Positions 4,836 to 13,493 of a DNA stretch of 13,843 bases are shown here, in pieces. Position numbers and translations under genes: made by a program. Location: contig CALWKJ010000024.1 in NCBI GenBank assembly GCA_944381225.1, forward strand, positions 1 to 13,843, written 5' to 3'. The stretch is from an uncultured Clostridia bacterium. Lineage in GTDB: Bacteria; Bacillota; Clostridia; Christensenellales; UBA1242. The notes under the pieces are model-generated. The model saw nothing but the letters and a program-made list of their open reading frames with translations, searched no databases and had not been told where the DNA came from. How positions within the stretch are numbered: position 1 is the stretch's first letter; each line of letters begins with the position of its first letter.

Positions 4836-7067
4836 GTGATTTTAGAAGGAATAATAGAAGAAATAATATATAGAAACGACAGCAATGGCTATACCGTTGC
4901 GATGCTTAGTCATGGCAATGAATACACTACAATAGTTGGCAAATTCCTTACTGTTAATATTGGTGAAAACGTAAGAGTTAATGGAAAATTTGTAACTAAT
5001 TCAAAATACGGAGAGCAATTCTGTTTCGAAACAAGTGAAACAATTTATCCTAGTTCAATAGAGGGAATAAAAAAATATTTATCAAGTGGTTTAATTAAGG
5101 GAGTTGGCCCAGTTACGGCAAATGCGATAGTTGACACTTTTAAAGAAAATACATTTGATATTATTGAATATACTCCAGAAAAACTTAGCCTTGTTAAAGG
5201 CATAAGTGAAAAAAAAGCGCAAGCAATAGGTGAAGCATTTAATGATTTAAAAAAAATACAAAACACAGTTATGTTTTTGCAAAATTATAACATATCCACC
5301 AACATGGCTTTGAAAATTTATTCAACATATCAGGACAAAACAATAAGTTATATAAAAGAGAATCCATATAGAATGGTGGAAGAAATTGACGGAATTGGCT
5401 TTTTAACTGCAGATAAAATAGCTAGGTCAATGGGGCTCAAATTAGATAGTGCGTTTAGGATACGGGCTGGGATGTTGCATGTTTTAAATGAAAATTCAGA
5501 AAAAAGTGGAAACACTTATATGCCACAAAATATGTTTATAGAAAATGTGTCCAATTTGCTAGGGTTAAACAAGGAAGACAATGACACTAAATTTAAAGAC
5601 GTGTTAGATAATTTGTTATTAGACAAAGTTATAATTTCTTTTTACAAGCATCCATATAACATTGTTATGTTGACAAAATATTATTTTTTGGAAACAAGTG
5701 TCGCTCAAAAATTAGCACTTTTAAATATGAGTTCTCGCTCTTCAAATTTAAATGTAGAAGATGAAATTTCTCAGTTTGAAAAAATAAATAAAATAGAATT
5801 TGACAGTGACCAAAAAAGAGCAATTATAAACAGTGTGAATTGTGGAGTCAGTTTAATTACTGGAGGTCCAGGCACCGGAAAGACTACTATTATCAAATGC
5901 ATAATGACAATTTTGAGACAGCATCAAAATAAAATAATGCTACTTGCTCCAACAGGTAGGGCTGCAAAAAGATTGAGTGAAAGTACAAACGAACAAGCAA
6001 AAACAATTCATAGAGGGCTGGAAGTTGACTTTAGAGGAGATAAAGGTGTTTTTGTGCACAATGAAACAAATCCCCTTGATGCCGATGTGGTTATTGTAGA
6101 TGAAGTTTCAATGGTGGATATTTTATTGATGAATTCACTGATAAAAGCACTAAACAGAGATTGCAAATTGATTTTAGTAGGAGACAAAGACCAATTACCA
6201 AGTGTTGGTGCAGGCAATGTACTTGATGACATACTTAAAAGTGGAATAATTTCGGTTAGTTATTTAACGAAAATTTTTAGACAAAGCGAAAACAGTTTAA
6301 TTGTGTCAAATGCACACTTAATAAATGATGGGAAAATGCCAGTGCTTGATAATTCTAGCAGCGATTTCTTTTTTGATCAAAAAACAGAATTGCAGGACAT
6401 TAAAAATACTATTGTTGAAATGGTTACAAAAAGAATTCCAAAATTTAAAAATTTGGATGTTTCAAAAATTCAAGTTCTAGCTCCACTTAAAGCTGGAATT
6501 TGTGGTATAGAAAGTTTGAATCAAAATCTTCAAAACATATTAAATCCACCATCTGTAATGAAGGTTGAAATAATTATAGGTTCATCAGTTTTTAGAGAAG
6601 GCGACAAAGTTATGCAAATGTCCAACAATTACGATTTAAGGTGGATAAAAAAAGATGGGTATTATTCTGAAGAAGGGGCTGGTGTTTTTAATGGAGATAT
6701 TGGTTATATTCATAAAATAGATAGAAATACTGGCGAAACAATAATATGGTTTGAAGACGGAAGAGAGTGCGTTTATCCAAGAACGGAAATTCACCAATTA
6801 TCACTTGCTTATGCAATTACTATACACAAAAGCCAAGGCAGTGAATTTGATGTTGTGGTTATACCAATAATAAGTGGAACAGGGCTAATTTTAAATAGAA
6901 ATTTGATATACACGGCAGTAACTAGGGCTAAAAAAATGGTGGTATTAGTAGGTGAGAAAAGCAATTTAAAAAGAATGATTTCAAACGCCTACACAGTTCA
7001 AAGATTTACAATGTTAAAAGATTTTTTAATAAATGCAAATGAAAAAGCGAAGGAGTTGTTTGGTTGA
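4836..7067 (+). CDS. recD2: RecD2-type ATP-dependent DNA helicase
   Basis: A 743-aa protein, full length for RecD2 (the RecD-like family in organisms without RecBC). It is a 5'-3' SF1B helicase thought to act in DNA repair and replication fork restart. An N-terminal OB-like domain (GIIEEIIYRNDSNGYTV) is followed by tandem helix-hairpin-helix segments (88-100, 120-131 and IDGIGFLTADKIA near 184-196). The motor then shows Walker A GGPGTGKTT (343-351), Walker B VDEVSMVD (421-428), motif III GDKDQLPSVGAG, the LTKIFRQ segment (motif IV), TIHKSQGSEFD (662-672, motif V) and YTAVTRAKK (motif VI). The start is GTG: an in-frame TAA at 4830-4832 excludes anything longer and the family N-terminus begins right there. 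There is no ribosome site. The stop overlaps the comF start. Confidence 0.96.
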   Translation: MILEGIIEEIIYRNDSNGYTVAMLSHGNEYTTIVGKFLTVNIGENVRVNGKFVTNSKYGEQFCFETSETIYPSSIEGIKKYLSSGLIKGVGPVTANAIVDTFKENTFDIIEYTPEKLSLVKGISEKKAQAIGEAFNDLKKIQNTVMFLQNYNISTNMALKIYSTYQDKTISYIKENPYRMVEEIDGIGFLTADKIARSMGLKLDSAFRIRAGMLHVLNENSEKSGNTYMPQNMFIENVSNLLGLNKEDNDTKFKDVLDNLLLDKVIISFYKHPYNIVMLTKYYFLETSVAQKLALLNMSSRSSNLNVEDEISQFEKINKIEFDSDQKRAIINSVNCGVSLITGGPGTGKTTIIKCIMTILRQHQNKIMLLAPTGRAAKRLSESTNEQAKTIHRGLEVDFRGDKGVFVHNETNPLDADVVIVDEVSMVDILLMNSLIKALNRDCKLILVGDKDQLPSVGAGNVLDDILKSGIISVSYLTKIFRQSENSLIVSNAHLINDGKMPVLDNSSSDFFFDQKTELQDIKNTIVEMVTKRIPKFKNLDVSKIQVLAPLKAGICGIESLNQNLQNILNPPSVMKVEIIIGSSVFREGDKVMQMSNNYDLRWIKKDGYYSEEGAGVFNGDIGYIHKIDRNTGETIIWFEDGRECVYPRTEIHQLSLAYAITIHKSQGSEFDVVVIPIISGTGLILNRNLIYTAVTRAKKMVVLVGEKSNLKRMISNAYTVQRFTMLKDFLINANEKAKELFG
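7050..7055 (+). promoter_or_regulatory. Ribosome binding site that supports a TTG start for comF
   Basis: AAGGAG inside the end of recD2 lies eight bases before the TTG at 7064. Confidence 0.7.
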
Positions 7068-7789
7068 ATCTAACTAGTTGTATAAATAAAATTTTATCTG
7101 TAATATATCCAGAAAAAATTACTTGCATATTTTGTGATGCTGAAATTTTTGATGAAAACAAATTTGGCATGTGCGATAAATGTGCAAAAACATTACCTTT
7201 TATTAAAGAAAAAGTTTGCAAAAAATGTGGAGATTTAATAAAAAGCATGGCAAATTACTGTGATATGTGTCAAAAAAATCCACCAGTTTTTGAAAAGGCG
7301 AGTTCTGTTTTTTATTATAAAGATAACATTAAAAGCGCAATAAAAAAATTTAAATTTGACGGTTGCAAATATTTAAGCAAATACTTTGCTGAATTTTTAG
7401 CAGATAAATATTTTGCTGAAAAGTTTAGTTGCGACGTAATTACATATGTCCCTGTACACGAAGAAAGATTAAGAACAAGAGGATATAATCAATCAGAATT
7501 GTTGGCAAAGGATTTGTCAAATTTAATAAACATTCCTTTTGTAAAAGATGCTATTATTAAATCTAAAAAGACTTTATATCAAGCAGATTTAAATTACAAG
7601 CAAAGACAAAGCAATTTAATTGACGCTTTTAAAGTTGCAAATAATAAATTATTTAAAGATAAAAGCGTTTTACTTGTTGACGACATTTTTACAACAGGGG
7701 CAACAGCAAACGAATGTGCCAAAGTTGTTAAGGCTTGTGGTGCATCAAAAGTTTTTGTTTTGACTATTGCTCATACCATAATTGAATAA
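7064..7789 (+). CDS. comF: ComF family protein (phosphoribosyltransferase fold)
   Basis: A 241-aa protein of the ComFC/GntX family, needed for natural DNA uptake in competent Bacillota, though kept by many non-competent ones. The N-terminal half has two four-cysteine zinc clusters: C21/C24/C37/C40 and C52/C55/C66/C69. The C-terminal half is a PRTase domain with FKFDGCKYLSKYFAEFLA, then PVHEERLRTRGYNQSELLA, and the PRPP motif VDDIFTTGAT (205-214). The start is TTG, read as TTGA over the recD2 stop and placed by AAGGAG. It is therefore translationally coupled to recD2, a conserved pairing in Clostridia. No DNA-uptake channel genes are in the window, so competence itself cannot be claimed. Confidence 0.93.
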   Translation: MNLTSCINKILSVIYPEKITCIFCDAEIFDENKFGMCDKCAKTLPFIKEKVCKKCGDLIKSMANYCDMCQKNPPVFEKASSVFYYKDNIKSAIKKFKFDGCKYLSKYFAEFLADKYFAEKFSCDVITYVPVHEERLRTRGYNQSELLAKDLSNLINIPFVKDAIIKSKKTLYQADLNYKQRQSNLIDAFKVANNKLFKDKSVLLVDDIFTTGATANECAKVVKACGASKVFVLTIAHTIIE

Positions 7790-7804
7790 TGAGTTAAAAT
7801 TGTT

Positions 7805-7832
7805 TTGAATATGGCAATAAATGTAGTAAAGT
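7805..7832 (+). promoter_or_regulatory. Possible promoter of secA
   Basis: TTGAAT (7805-7810) and TAAAGT (7827-7832) are 16 bp apart in the 73-bp comF-secA gap. No terminator is visible in this gap, so secA may also be reached from the recD2 promoter. Confidence 0.4.
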
Positions 7833-7862
7833 ATTTAATGGAAAATTAGGAGATGTGAAATA

Positions 7863-10541
7863 ATGGGCTTATTTTCAAGTGAAAAAAAAAGATTGAAAGT
7901 TTTAGATAAAATTGCAGACCAAGTGCTTGCTTTAGAAGAAAAATACAAGCAGTTAGACAATGAAACACTGATAAATCAAACCAATGTATTAAAGCAAAGA
8001 TTAAAAGACGGTGAAACACTAAACGACATATTACCTGATGCCTTTGCAGTTGTAAGAGAAGCTTCTGCAAGAGTTTTAAATATGCGTCATTTTAAGGTTC
8101 AAATTATGGGTGGCGTTGCACTTCATCAAGGAAGAATTGCAGAGATGAAAACAGGTGAAGGTAAAACGCTTGTGGCAACATTACCTGCGTATTTAAATGC
8201 TTTAACAGGCAAGGGAGTCCATGTTGTAACTGTGAACGAATATTTAGCAAAAAGAGATGCAGAATGGATGGGGAAAGTTTACAAATTTTTGGGGCTTACT
8301 GTTGGCGTTGCACTTAGCGGAATGGATGAAAATTCAAAGAGAAATGCTTATAACAGTGATATCACCTACTGCACAAACAATGAGCTTGGCTTTGATTATT
8401 TAAGGGATAACATGGTTGTTGATAAAAGGCAAAGGGTTCAAAGGGGACAAAATTTTGCTATTGTTGACGAAGTTGATAGCATTTTAATAGATGAAGCAAG
8501 AACTCCACTTATTATATCTGGCAGAGGAATGAAATCCAGCGAAACATATGTTTCTGCTGATAGATTTGCAAAAACTTTAAAAAATCAAGAAGATTATGAA
8601 ATAGATGCAAAAGTAAAAGCTATTCATCTTACAGAGCAAGGTATAGAGAAAGCTGAAAGATTTTTTAAAATTGATAATTTGTCAAATGTGGACAATTTAG
8701 AGTTAAATCACTATATAATGAATGCGCTAAAAGCAAATTATATTATGATTAGAGATGAAAATTATATAGTAAAAGATGATGAAATTTTAATAGTTGACGA
8801 ATTTACAGGTCGTTTAATGCAAGGAAGAAGATACAGCGAAGGGCTACATCAAGCAATTGAAGCAAAAGAAGGCGTTAAAATCAAAGACGAAAATAAAACA
8901 CTTGCAACAACAACATTCCAAAATTATTTTAGGCTATATTACAAATTGAGTGGTATGACAGGCACTGCAAAAACAGAAGAAGAAGAATTTAATGGAATTT
9001 ACAATGTGGATGTAATTACCATTCCACCAAACAAACCAAACAACAGAATAGATTATAATGATATAGTTTATAGAAGCCAAAAAGGTAAGATTAACGCAAT
9101 TATTGAAGAAATTAAAGAAAGACATGAAAATGGTCAACCTGTATTGGTTGGTACAATAACAATTGACAAATCGGAAGAATTAAGCAAAGCTCTTCAAAAA
9201 GAAAAAATTAAACACTATGTTTTGAATGCTAAAAATCACCAACAAGAAAGTGAAATAATTGCACAGGCTGGAAGATTGGGTGCTGTTACAATCGCAACAA
9301 ATATGGCTGGTCGTGGAACGGATATTTTGTTGGGTGGAAACGCCGAATACATGGCAGTAAAGAAAATGAGAGATGAAAATTTTACAGAAGAACAAATTTC
9401 TTTTGCAACATCTTTTACCCCAAGTGAAAACGAAGAATTGTTAAATGCCCGAGAAGTGTATAATAATTATTATAAAGAATTTAAAGAGATAACCGATAAA
9501 GAAAAAGAAGAAGTAATTAAGGTTGGTGGATTACACATAATTGGTACAGAAAGGCATGAATCTAGAAGAATTGACAATCAGTTAAGAGGACGAGCTGGAC
9601 GTCAAGGCGATAAAGGTTCTTCAATCTTTTTCCTTTCTTTAGAAGATGATTTATTAATGAGATTTGGAGGGGAAAGACTTCAAAGGATAGCAGATTTTTT
9701 AAGAATAGATGACAATACTCCGTTGCAAATGAGAATGTTAACTAGACAAATAGAAAACGCACAAAAGAGAATTGAGGCGCAAAATTACCAATCTAGAAAA
9801 ACAGTTTTAAAATTTGATGAAATAATGAACAAACAAAGACTTTTGATATATGGCGAAAGAAATAAAGTTTTAGACGGAATCGATGTTCATGAACAAATAA
9901 TGGAAATGTATCCAGATGTTGTAGAAAGAATATGCAAATTGTATCTAGACGAAGACAAACCATATTTTGAATGGGATTTAGCTCCGTTAAATAGAGGACT
10001 TGAAGATAAGTTATTCCCTAAGGGCACAAATTTAGTTGATGAAAAATTTGTTGAAAATTTAGATATACAAGATGTTATTAATAAAATTTTAGACATAATA
10101 AAATCTAAATATCAAGAGAACATTGAAAAAACAAAAGAAGTAGGTGTAGATTTTTCTGTGTTTGAAAGACTGATATTACTTCGAGTTGTAGACACTCTTT
10201 GGATGGACCACATTGACCAAATGCAGATGTTGAAAAACGAGATAGGAGTTCAAGCGTTTGGGCAAAAAGACCCTGTCATTGAATATGAAAAACAAGGCTA
10301 TGAAATGTTTGACAAAATGATTGACAGAATTCATGATGATGTGACGGCGTTTTTGTTAAATGCGAAAATTGAAATTAATAGAAAACCACAAATGCCAAAA
10401 CAAAGAGTATTTCAACCAGTTGACGTTGTAGATAACAGTCCAAAGAGCAATGCTTCAAATTCCACCAAAAATGTAGGAAGAAATGATTTATGCCCATGTG
10501 GAAGCGGTAAAAAATATAAGAACTGTTGTGGTAAAAAATAA
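7863..10541 (+). CDS. secA: Preprotein translocase motor subunit SecA
   Basis: An 892-aa protein, complete. SecA is the ATPase that drives unfolded preproteins through SecYEG. In order: an N-terminal SecY-binding helix (MGLFSSEKKRLK), Walker A MKTGEGKT (95-102), the VDEVDSILIDEARTPLIISG segment with Walker B DEVD (202-205), the preprotein cross-linking domain, SGMTGTAKTEEEEF, the second motor domain with ATNMAGRGTDILLGG and LRGRAGRQGD, then the helical wing and scaffold. It ends with the zinc-binding tail CPCG...CC (C877, C879, C888, C889) that contacts SecB or ribosomes and lipids in other bacteria. GGAG precedes the ATG at 7863. It is a single-copy essential gene with no sign of damage. The prfB gene that usually follows is absent. 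Confidence 0.98.
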   Translation: MGLFSSEKKRLKVLDKIADQVLALEEKYKQLDNETLINQTNVLKQRLKDGETLNDILPDAFAVVREASARVLNMRHFKVQIMGGVALHQGRIAEMKTGEGKTLVATLPAYLNALTGKGVHVVTVNEYLAKRDAEWMGKVYKFLGLTVGVALSGMDENSKRNAYNSDITYCTNNELGFDYLRDNMVVDKRQRVQRGQNFAIVDEVDSILIDEARTPLIISGRGMKSSETYVSADRFAKTLKNQEDYEIDAKVKAIHLTEQGIEKAERFFKIDNLSNVDNLELNHYIMNALKANYIMIRDENYIVKDDEILIVDEFTGRLMQGRRYSEGLHQAIEAKEGVKIKDENKTLATTTFQNYFRLYYKLSGMTGTAKTEEEEFNGIYNVDVITIPPNKPNNRIDYNDIVYRSQKGKINAIIEEIKERHENGQPVLVGTITIDKSEELSKALQKEKIKHYVLNAKNHQQESEIIAQAGRLGAVTIATNMAGRGTDILLGGNAEYMAVKKMRDENFTEEQISFATSFTPSENEELLNAREVYNNYYKEFKEITDKEKEEVIKVGGLHIIGTERHESRRIDNQLRGRAGRQGDKGSSIFFLSLEDDLLMRFGGERLQRIADFLRIDDNTPLQMRMLTRQIENAQKRIEAQNYQSRKTVLKFDEIMNKQRLLIYGERNKVLDGIDVHEQIMEMYPDVVERICKLYLDEDKPYFEWDLAPLNRGLEDKLFPKGTNLVDEKFVENLDIQDVINKILDIIKSKYQENIEKTKEVGVDFSVFERLILLRVVDTLWMDHIDQMQMLKNEIGVQAFGQKDPVIEYEKQGYEMFDKMIDRIHDDVTAFLLNAKIEINRKPQMPKQRVFQPVDVVDNSPKSNASNSTKNVGRNDLCPCGSGKKYKNCCGKK

Positions 10542-10740
10542 ATTATTAAAAAATAATTTTTAAATAATTTAAAATCCTATTAAAAAATAATTATGAATTG
10601 CTTATATATTTAACAATAAAAAATAATTTATTTTATTAAAAAAAATTAAATAAAAAATAAAAAATTTTATTTTAAAGGCATTTTATTAAAAAATTTATTT
10701 AAATATTATCAAAATTTTATATACGCAATTTTTAAAATAC
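10542..10740. other. Extremely A/T-rich spacer downstream of secA
   Basis: I count 14 G or C in 199 bases, about 7%. No gene can be supported. The 15-mer TATTAAAAAATAATT occurs exactly at 10544-10558 and 10578-10592, with looser variants at about 10613-10640 and 10682-10700. The stretch lies between the secA stop and the terminator at 10741. It might be a degenerated gene remnant, a curved or easily melted DNA segment, or simple drift. Confidence 0.7.
10544..10592. repeat. 15-bp direct repeat in the A/T-rich spacer
   Basis: TATTAAAAAATAATT is present at 10544-10558 and 10578-10592, 34 bp apart start to start. The unit is nearly self-complementary. Confidence 0.6.
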
Positions 10741-10785
10741 AAGGACTGATTTTATATTTAATTTAAAATCAGTCCTTTGTTTTTT
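10741..10785 (+). terminator. Strong intrinsic terminator, 14-bp stem
   Basis: AAGGACTGATTTTA (10741-10754) pairs perfectly with TAAAATCAGTCCTT (10764-10777) around a 9-nt loop and is followed by TGTTTTTTT. It probably ends the recD2-comF-secA transcript, 200 bp beyond the secA stop. Confidence 0.9.
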
Positions 10786-10793
10786 TAATTATG

Positions 10794-10823
10794 TTGAAAT
10801 TTTGTTTTGTAATATGTTATAAT
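10794..10823 (+). promoter_or_regulatory. Promoter of the membrane protein-glycosyltransferase-HD operon
   Basis: TTGAAA (10794-10799) and a perfect TATAAT (10818-10823) are 18 bp apart. Transcription would start near 10830. The upstream in-frame ATG at 10791 would precede this promoter, so the start at 10848 is preferred. Confidence 0.7.
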
Positions 10824-10847
10824 AAATCTGTAAGGCGAAAAACAGTT

Positions 10848-11429
10848 ATGAGTGATTATTTAAAAACAAAAAATGTTAAAGAGCAACTTAAATTTAATCA
10901 AAATAAAAACGGATTTGTGTGTGATAATAGCAATCGGGCAATAATAGATATTGGAGCAGAAAATTATGACGATATCTTTTCTCAATTTTGTTATAAAGGT
11001 GGAGACACTTTATCCTCTAATTTGGTTGAATATTTGCAACAAAAAGCAAATGCCATACCTTTGGAATACGATTTAACGATGCGATTTCATGTAAAGGGTG
11101 CAAATGAAGAAAAAAGGAATGAAATTTCTTTGGCTGTAAAAGAAAATTATAAAAGTGCAATTTTGGGCATAGAAAAAAGAATGAAAAGAACGCTTATTTT
11201 TTCTATGTGGTTTTTGTTGATAGGTCTGGTGTTTTGTACAACCTATTTGCTATTATCTAATATAATATCAAAGCCAATATCTTATTTATTAGATTTATTG
11301 GCATGGGTGTTCCTTTGGGAAGGCATAGATGCATTTTTTTTGGACAGACGATTTATGCAGTTGGAGAAATATAAATTGTATAGATTATTTAGCGCAAAAA
11401 TTGAAACAATAGAATTTGAGCCATATTAA
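10848..11429 (+). CDS. Two-TM membrane protein of unknown function
   Basis: A 193-aa protein that I cannot assign to a named family. The first 110 residues are soluble. They contain NSNRAIIDIGAENYDDIFSQ (28-47) followed by CYKGGDTLSSNLVEYLQQKA, and then EYDLTMRFHVKGANEEKRNE, which looks like a short beta sandwich. Two membrane helices follow (about 115-137 and 144-165), the second with WVFLWEGIDAFFLDRR, which puts acidic and basic residues at the membrane face. The C-terminal tail (170-193) is cytoplasmic if both ends are inside. The start at 10848 is chosen because the promoter -10 lies inside any longer frame; the ribosome site (AAGG, 12 bases away) is weak. It is first in an operon, 20 bp before a glycosyltransferase, so a role at the cell envelope is possible. 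Confidence 0.75.
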   Translation: MSDYLKTKNVKEQLKFNQNKNGFVCDNSNRAIIDIGAENYDDIFSQFCYKGGDTLSSNLVEYLQQKANAIPLEYDLTMRFHVKGANEEKRNEISLAVKENYKSAILGIEKRMKRTLIFSMWFLLIGLVFCTTYLLLSNIISKPISYLLDLLAWVFLWEGIDAFFLDRRFMQLEKYKLYRLFSAKIETIEFEPY

Positions 11430-11449
11430 ATAATTAAAAGGATTATTAT

Positions 11450-12793
11450 ATGTACTTTAATGTTTTTCACATAGCAAATATAGTATTTTATAGTTTAATG
11501 TCAATATGTGGAATACTACTTTTGCAAAAAATTATTTATCATATTGTGGGATTATTTCCTTCAAAAAAATTTGAAGATGCAAAAAACAATTATAAATACG
11601 CCATATTAATTCCAGCAAGAAACGAAAGCAAAGTTATAGAACAATTGCTTGTTTCAATTAAAGAGCAAAATTATGATAGTAATTTAATAGATACTTATGT
11701 AATTGTTGAAAGTGAAAATGACCCAACATGCGAAATTGCACGTAATTATAAAAATACTTATGTTTTTGTAAGGCAGCATCTTGAATTAAAAGGAAAGGGA
11801 CATGCGCTAAATGAAGTTGTTCAACATATATTTAAGTTAAATAAAAATTATGATGCTTTTTTTATATGCGATGCAGACAATGTATTGTCTGCTAACTTTG
11901 TAAAAGAGATGAACAAAACGTATGACGCAGGATATAAAATTGCTCTTGGGTATAGAAATAGTAAAAATTGGAATAGTGGTTGGGTATCAAGTTGCAGTGC
12001 TTTAACATTTTCAATGGTTAACACATTTCACAACAAGTGCCGTTCAAAGTTTAATCAAAATGTAATTGTTAGTGGAACTGGATTTTATATTGCAACAGAT
12101 ATTTTAAAAAAATTAGGGGGCTGGAAATTTTTTACTTTAACGGAAGATTACGAATTGTCAATGTTTGCCACAGTAAATAATATAAAATCTACCTATAACG
12201 AGTATGCAGAATATTATGACGAACAACCTACAAAATTAAAAGTTTCATGGAATCAGCGATTAAGATGGGTAAAAGGTTATAGTCAAACAAATAAAAAATA
12301 TAAGAAAAAACTGTTAAAAAGCATGCTTTTTGATAAAAAAAACAGGTGGAGCAAAGTGGAATATACCATGAGTATATTACCAGTTATAAGTATTTTAATA
12401 ACAGCGTTTGCTTATATTGGTTTTACACTTGTGCTTGCAATAGTTGGCTCTTGCATAGGTTCACAAGACGCATATAAAGTGTATAGAGCATTTATAGTGT
12501 CAAGCTTGTCCATATATGTATTTTTTGTTTTTTATGCAAGAGTTATGTTGTTTGCAGAAAGAAAACACATTAACATAACTTCAAAAAATTTAATTGTGTG
12601 TTGCATTATGTTCCCTTTCTATATGGCAATGTATATACCAATATATATATCATCATTATTTAAAAAAGAAGTTGAATGGAAGCCGATTGTTCATAGTGTG
12701 CAAATGGATATGTCGCAAAAAAATATAGAGTTAAGAATTGATGAAAGCAAAAGTGCCAGGCAAATTGACGATGATGAAACTATTTTCATGTAG
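11450..12793 (+). CDS. Membrane-anchored family 2 glycosyltransferase
   Basis: A 447-aa processive-type GT2 (BcsA/IcaA/hyaluronan synthase-like fold). A membrane helix (about 9-29) leads into a cytoplasmic GT-A domain: ILIPARNES (52-60), the nucleotide-sugar loop with KGKGHALN (114-121), metal-binding DAD (141-143), VSGTGF (207-212), catalytic TED (231-233) and QRLRW (269-273), the QxxRW motif of polymerising enzymes. Three C-terminal membrane helices follow (about 306-334, 344-367, 377-402), then a polar tail of some 45 residues. All catalytic residues are present, so it should be active. The sugar and polymer are not predictable; exopolysaccharide, glycolipid and wall polymer are all possible. 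AAAGGA precedes the ATG. It lies between an unknown two-TM gene and an HD hydrolase gene in one operon. Confidence 0.9.
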   Translation: MYFNVFHIANIVFYSLMSICGILLLQKIIYHIVGLFPSKKFEDAKNNYKYAILIPARNESKVIEQLLVSIKEQNYDSNLIDTYVIVESENDPTCEIARNYKNTYVFVRQHLELKGKGHALNEVVQHIFKLNKNYDAFFICDADNVLSANFVKEMNKTYDAGYKIALGYRNSKNWNSGWVSSCSALTFSMVNTFHNKCRSKFNQNVIVSGTGFYIATDILKKLGGWKFFTLTEDYELSMFATVNNIKSTYNEYAEYYDEQPTKLKVSWNQRLRWVKGYSQTNKKYKKKLLKSMLFDKKNRWSKVEYTMSILPVISILITAFAYIGFTLVLAIVGSCIGSQDAYKVYRAFIVSSLSIYVFFVFYARVMLFAERKHINITSKNLIVCCIMFPFYMAMYIPIYISSLFKKEVEWKPIVHSVQMDMSQKNIELRIDESKSARQIDDDETIFM

Positions 12794-12801
12794 GAGATAT
12801 T

Positions 12802-13473
12802 ATGAAAAAAATAGAAAATATTTTAAAGTATTATTTGTTAACGAATAAATTAAAAGAAACTATACGTTCGGGCTGGAAACTTTGGAAAGTTGAAAAAGCC
12901 AGATTAGAAAGCGTAGCAGAGCATGTATATGGTACATGTATGCTTGCAATTGCAATATGGTCGGAAACATTGCCAGCTGTTAATATCGCCGAGGTTTTAA
13001 TGACATTGGCGTTGCACGAAACAGAAGAGATAATTATTGGAGATTTGACTCCATTTGATGAAGGATATAAATCAAAAAAAGAACTTGGCGAAAAGGCTGT
13101 AATAGAAATATTTAAAGATTTGTTTGCAAAAGAAGTTTATTATAATCTTATTAAAAATTTTGATAATCAATCAACGCCAGAGGGAATGTTCGCTTACAAA
13201 TGCGATAAATTGGAATGTGACCTGCAAGCAAAAATTTATGACGAAAACGGACAAATTAAACTTGAAAAAGCAGATGAAAAAATTAAAAAAGATGAACGAA
13301 TAAAAAAATTGCAAAATAAAGGAGTTAAAAATGCTTCTACATATTTTATACATTTCGATAGAAAAAATTTGCAAAAAGGATTAAAAGAAGGAGAAGAAGA
13401 CATATTTTTGCAAATAAATAAATACATAGAAAGAAATAAAATAAAAACATTAATGCAAGACAAAAAAAAATAA
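12802..13473 (+). CDS. HD-domain hydrolase, YfbR/HDDC2-like, with HE in place of HD
   Basis: A 223-aa soluble protein. The N-terminus LKETIRSGWKL...ESVAEHVYG (17-44) matches the YfbR/HDDC2 family (RTGW...ESVAEH), metal-dependent 5'-nucleotidases acting on deoxynucleoside monophosphates. Metal ligands expected for the family are H41 (AEH), then HETEEIIIGDLTP (72-84) with H72 and D81, and D135 (CDKLE). The signature His-Asp is His-Glu (E73). Glu can still bind metal, and the rest of the site is intact, so it may define a subfamily rather than a dead enzyme. The C-terminal 70 residues are very Lys/Glu-rich, perhaps a helical extension. GGAG lies before the ATG, eight bases after the glycosyltransferase stop. 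No terminator follows. Confidence 0.85.
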   Translation: MKKIENILKYYLLTNKLKETIRSGWKLWKVEKARLESVAEHVYGTCMLAIAIWSETLPAVNIAEVLMTLALHETEEIIIGDLTPFDEGYKSKKELGEKAVIEIFKDLFAKEVYYNLIKNFDNQSTPEGMFAYKCDKLECDLQAKIYDENGQIKLEKADEKIKKDERIKKLQNKGVKNASTYFIHFDRKNLQKGLKEGEEDIFLQINKYIERNKIKTLMQDKKK

Positions 13474-13493
13474 AATAACAAAAAATCAATTCC

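Noticed and set aside
7790..7862. A terminator or hpf remnant between comF and secA
   Set aside because: No stable hairpin and no coding trace in 73 bp.
10542..10740. A chromosomal origin or DnaA-box cluster in the A/T-rich spacer
   Set aside because: I found no TTATNCACA-type boxes and no dnaA/dnaN/gyr genes nearby; A/T-richness alone is not evidence.
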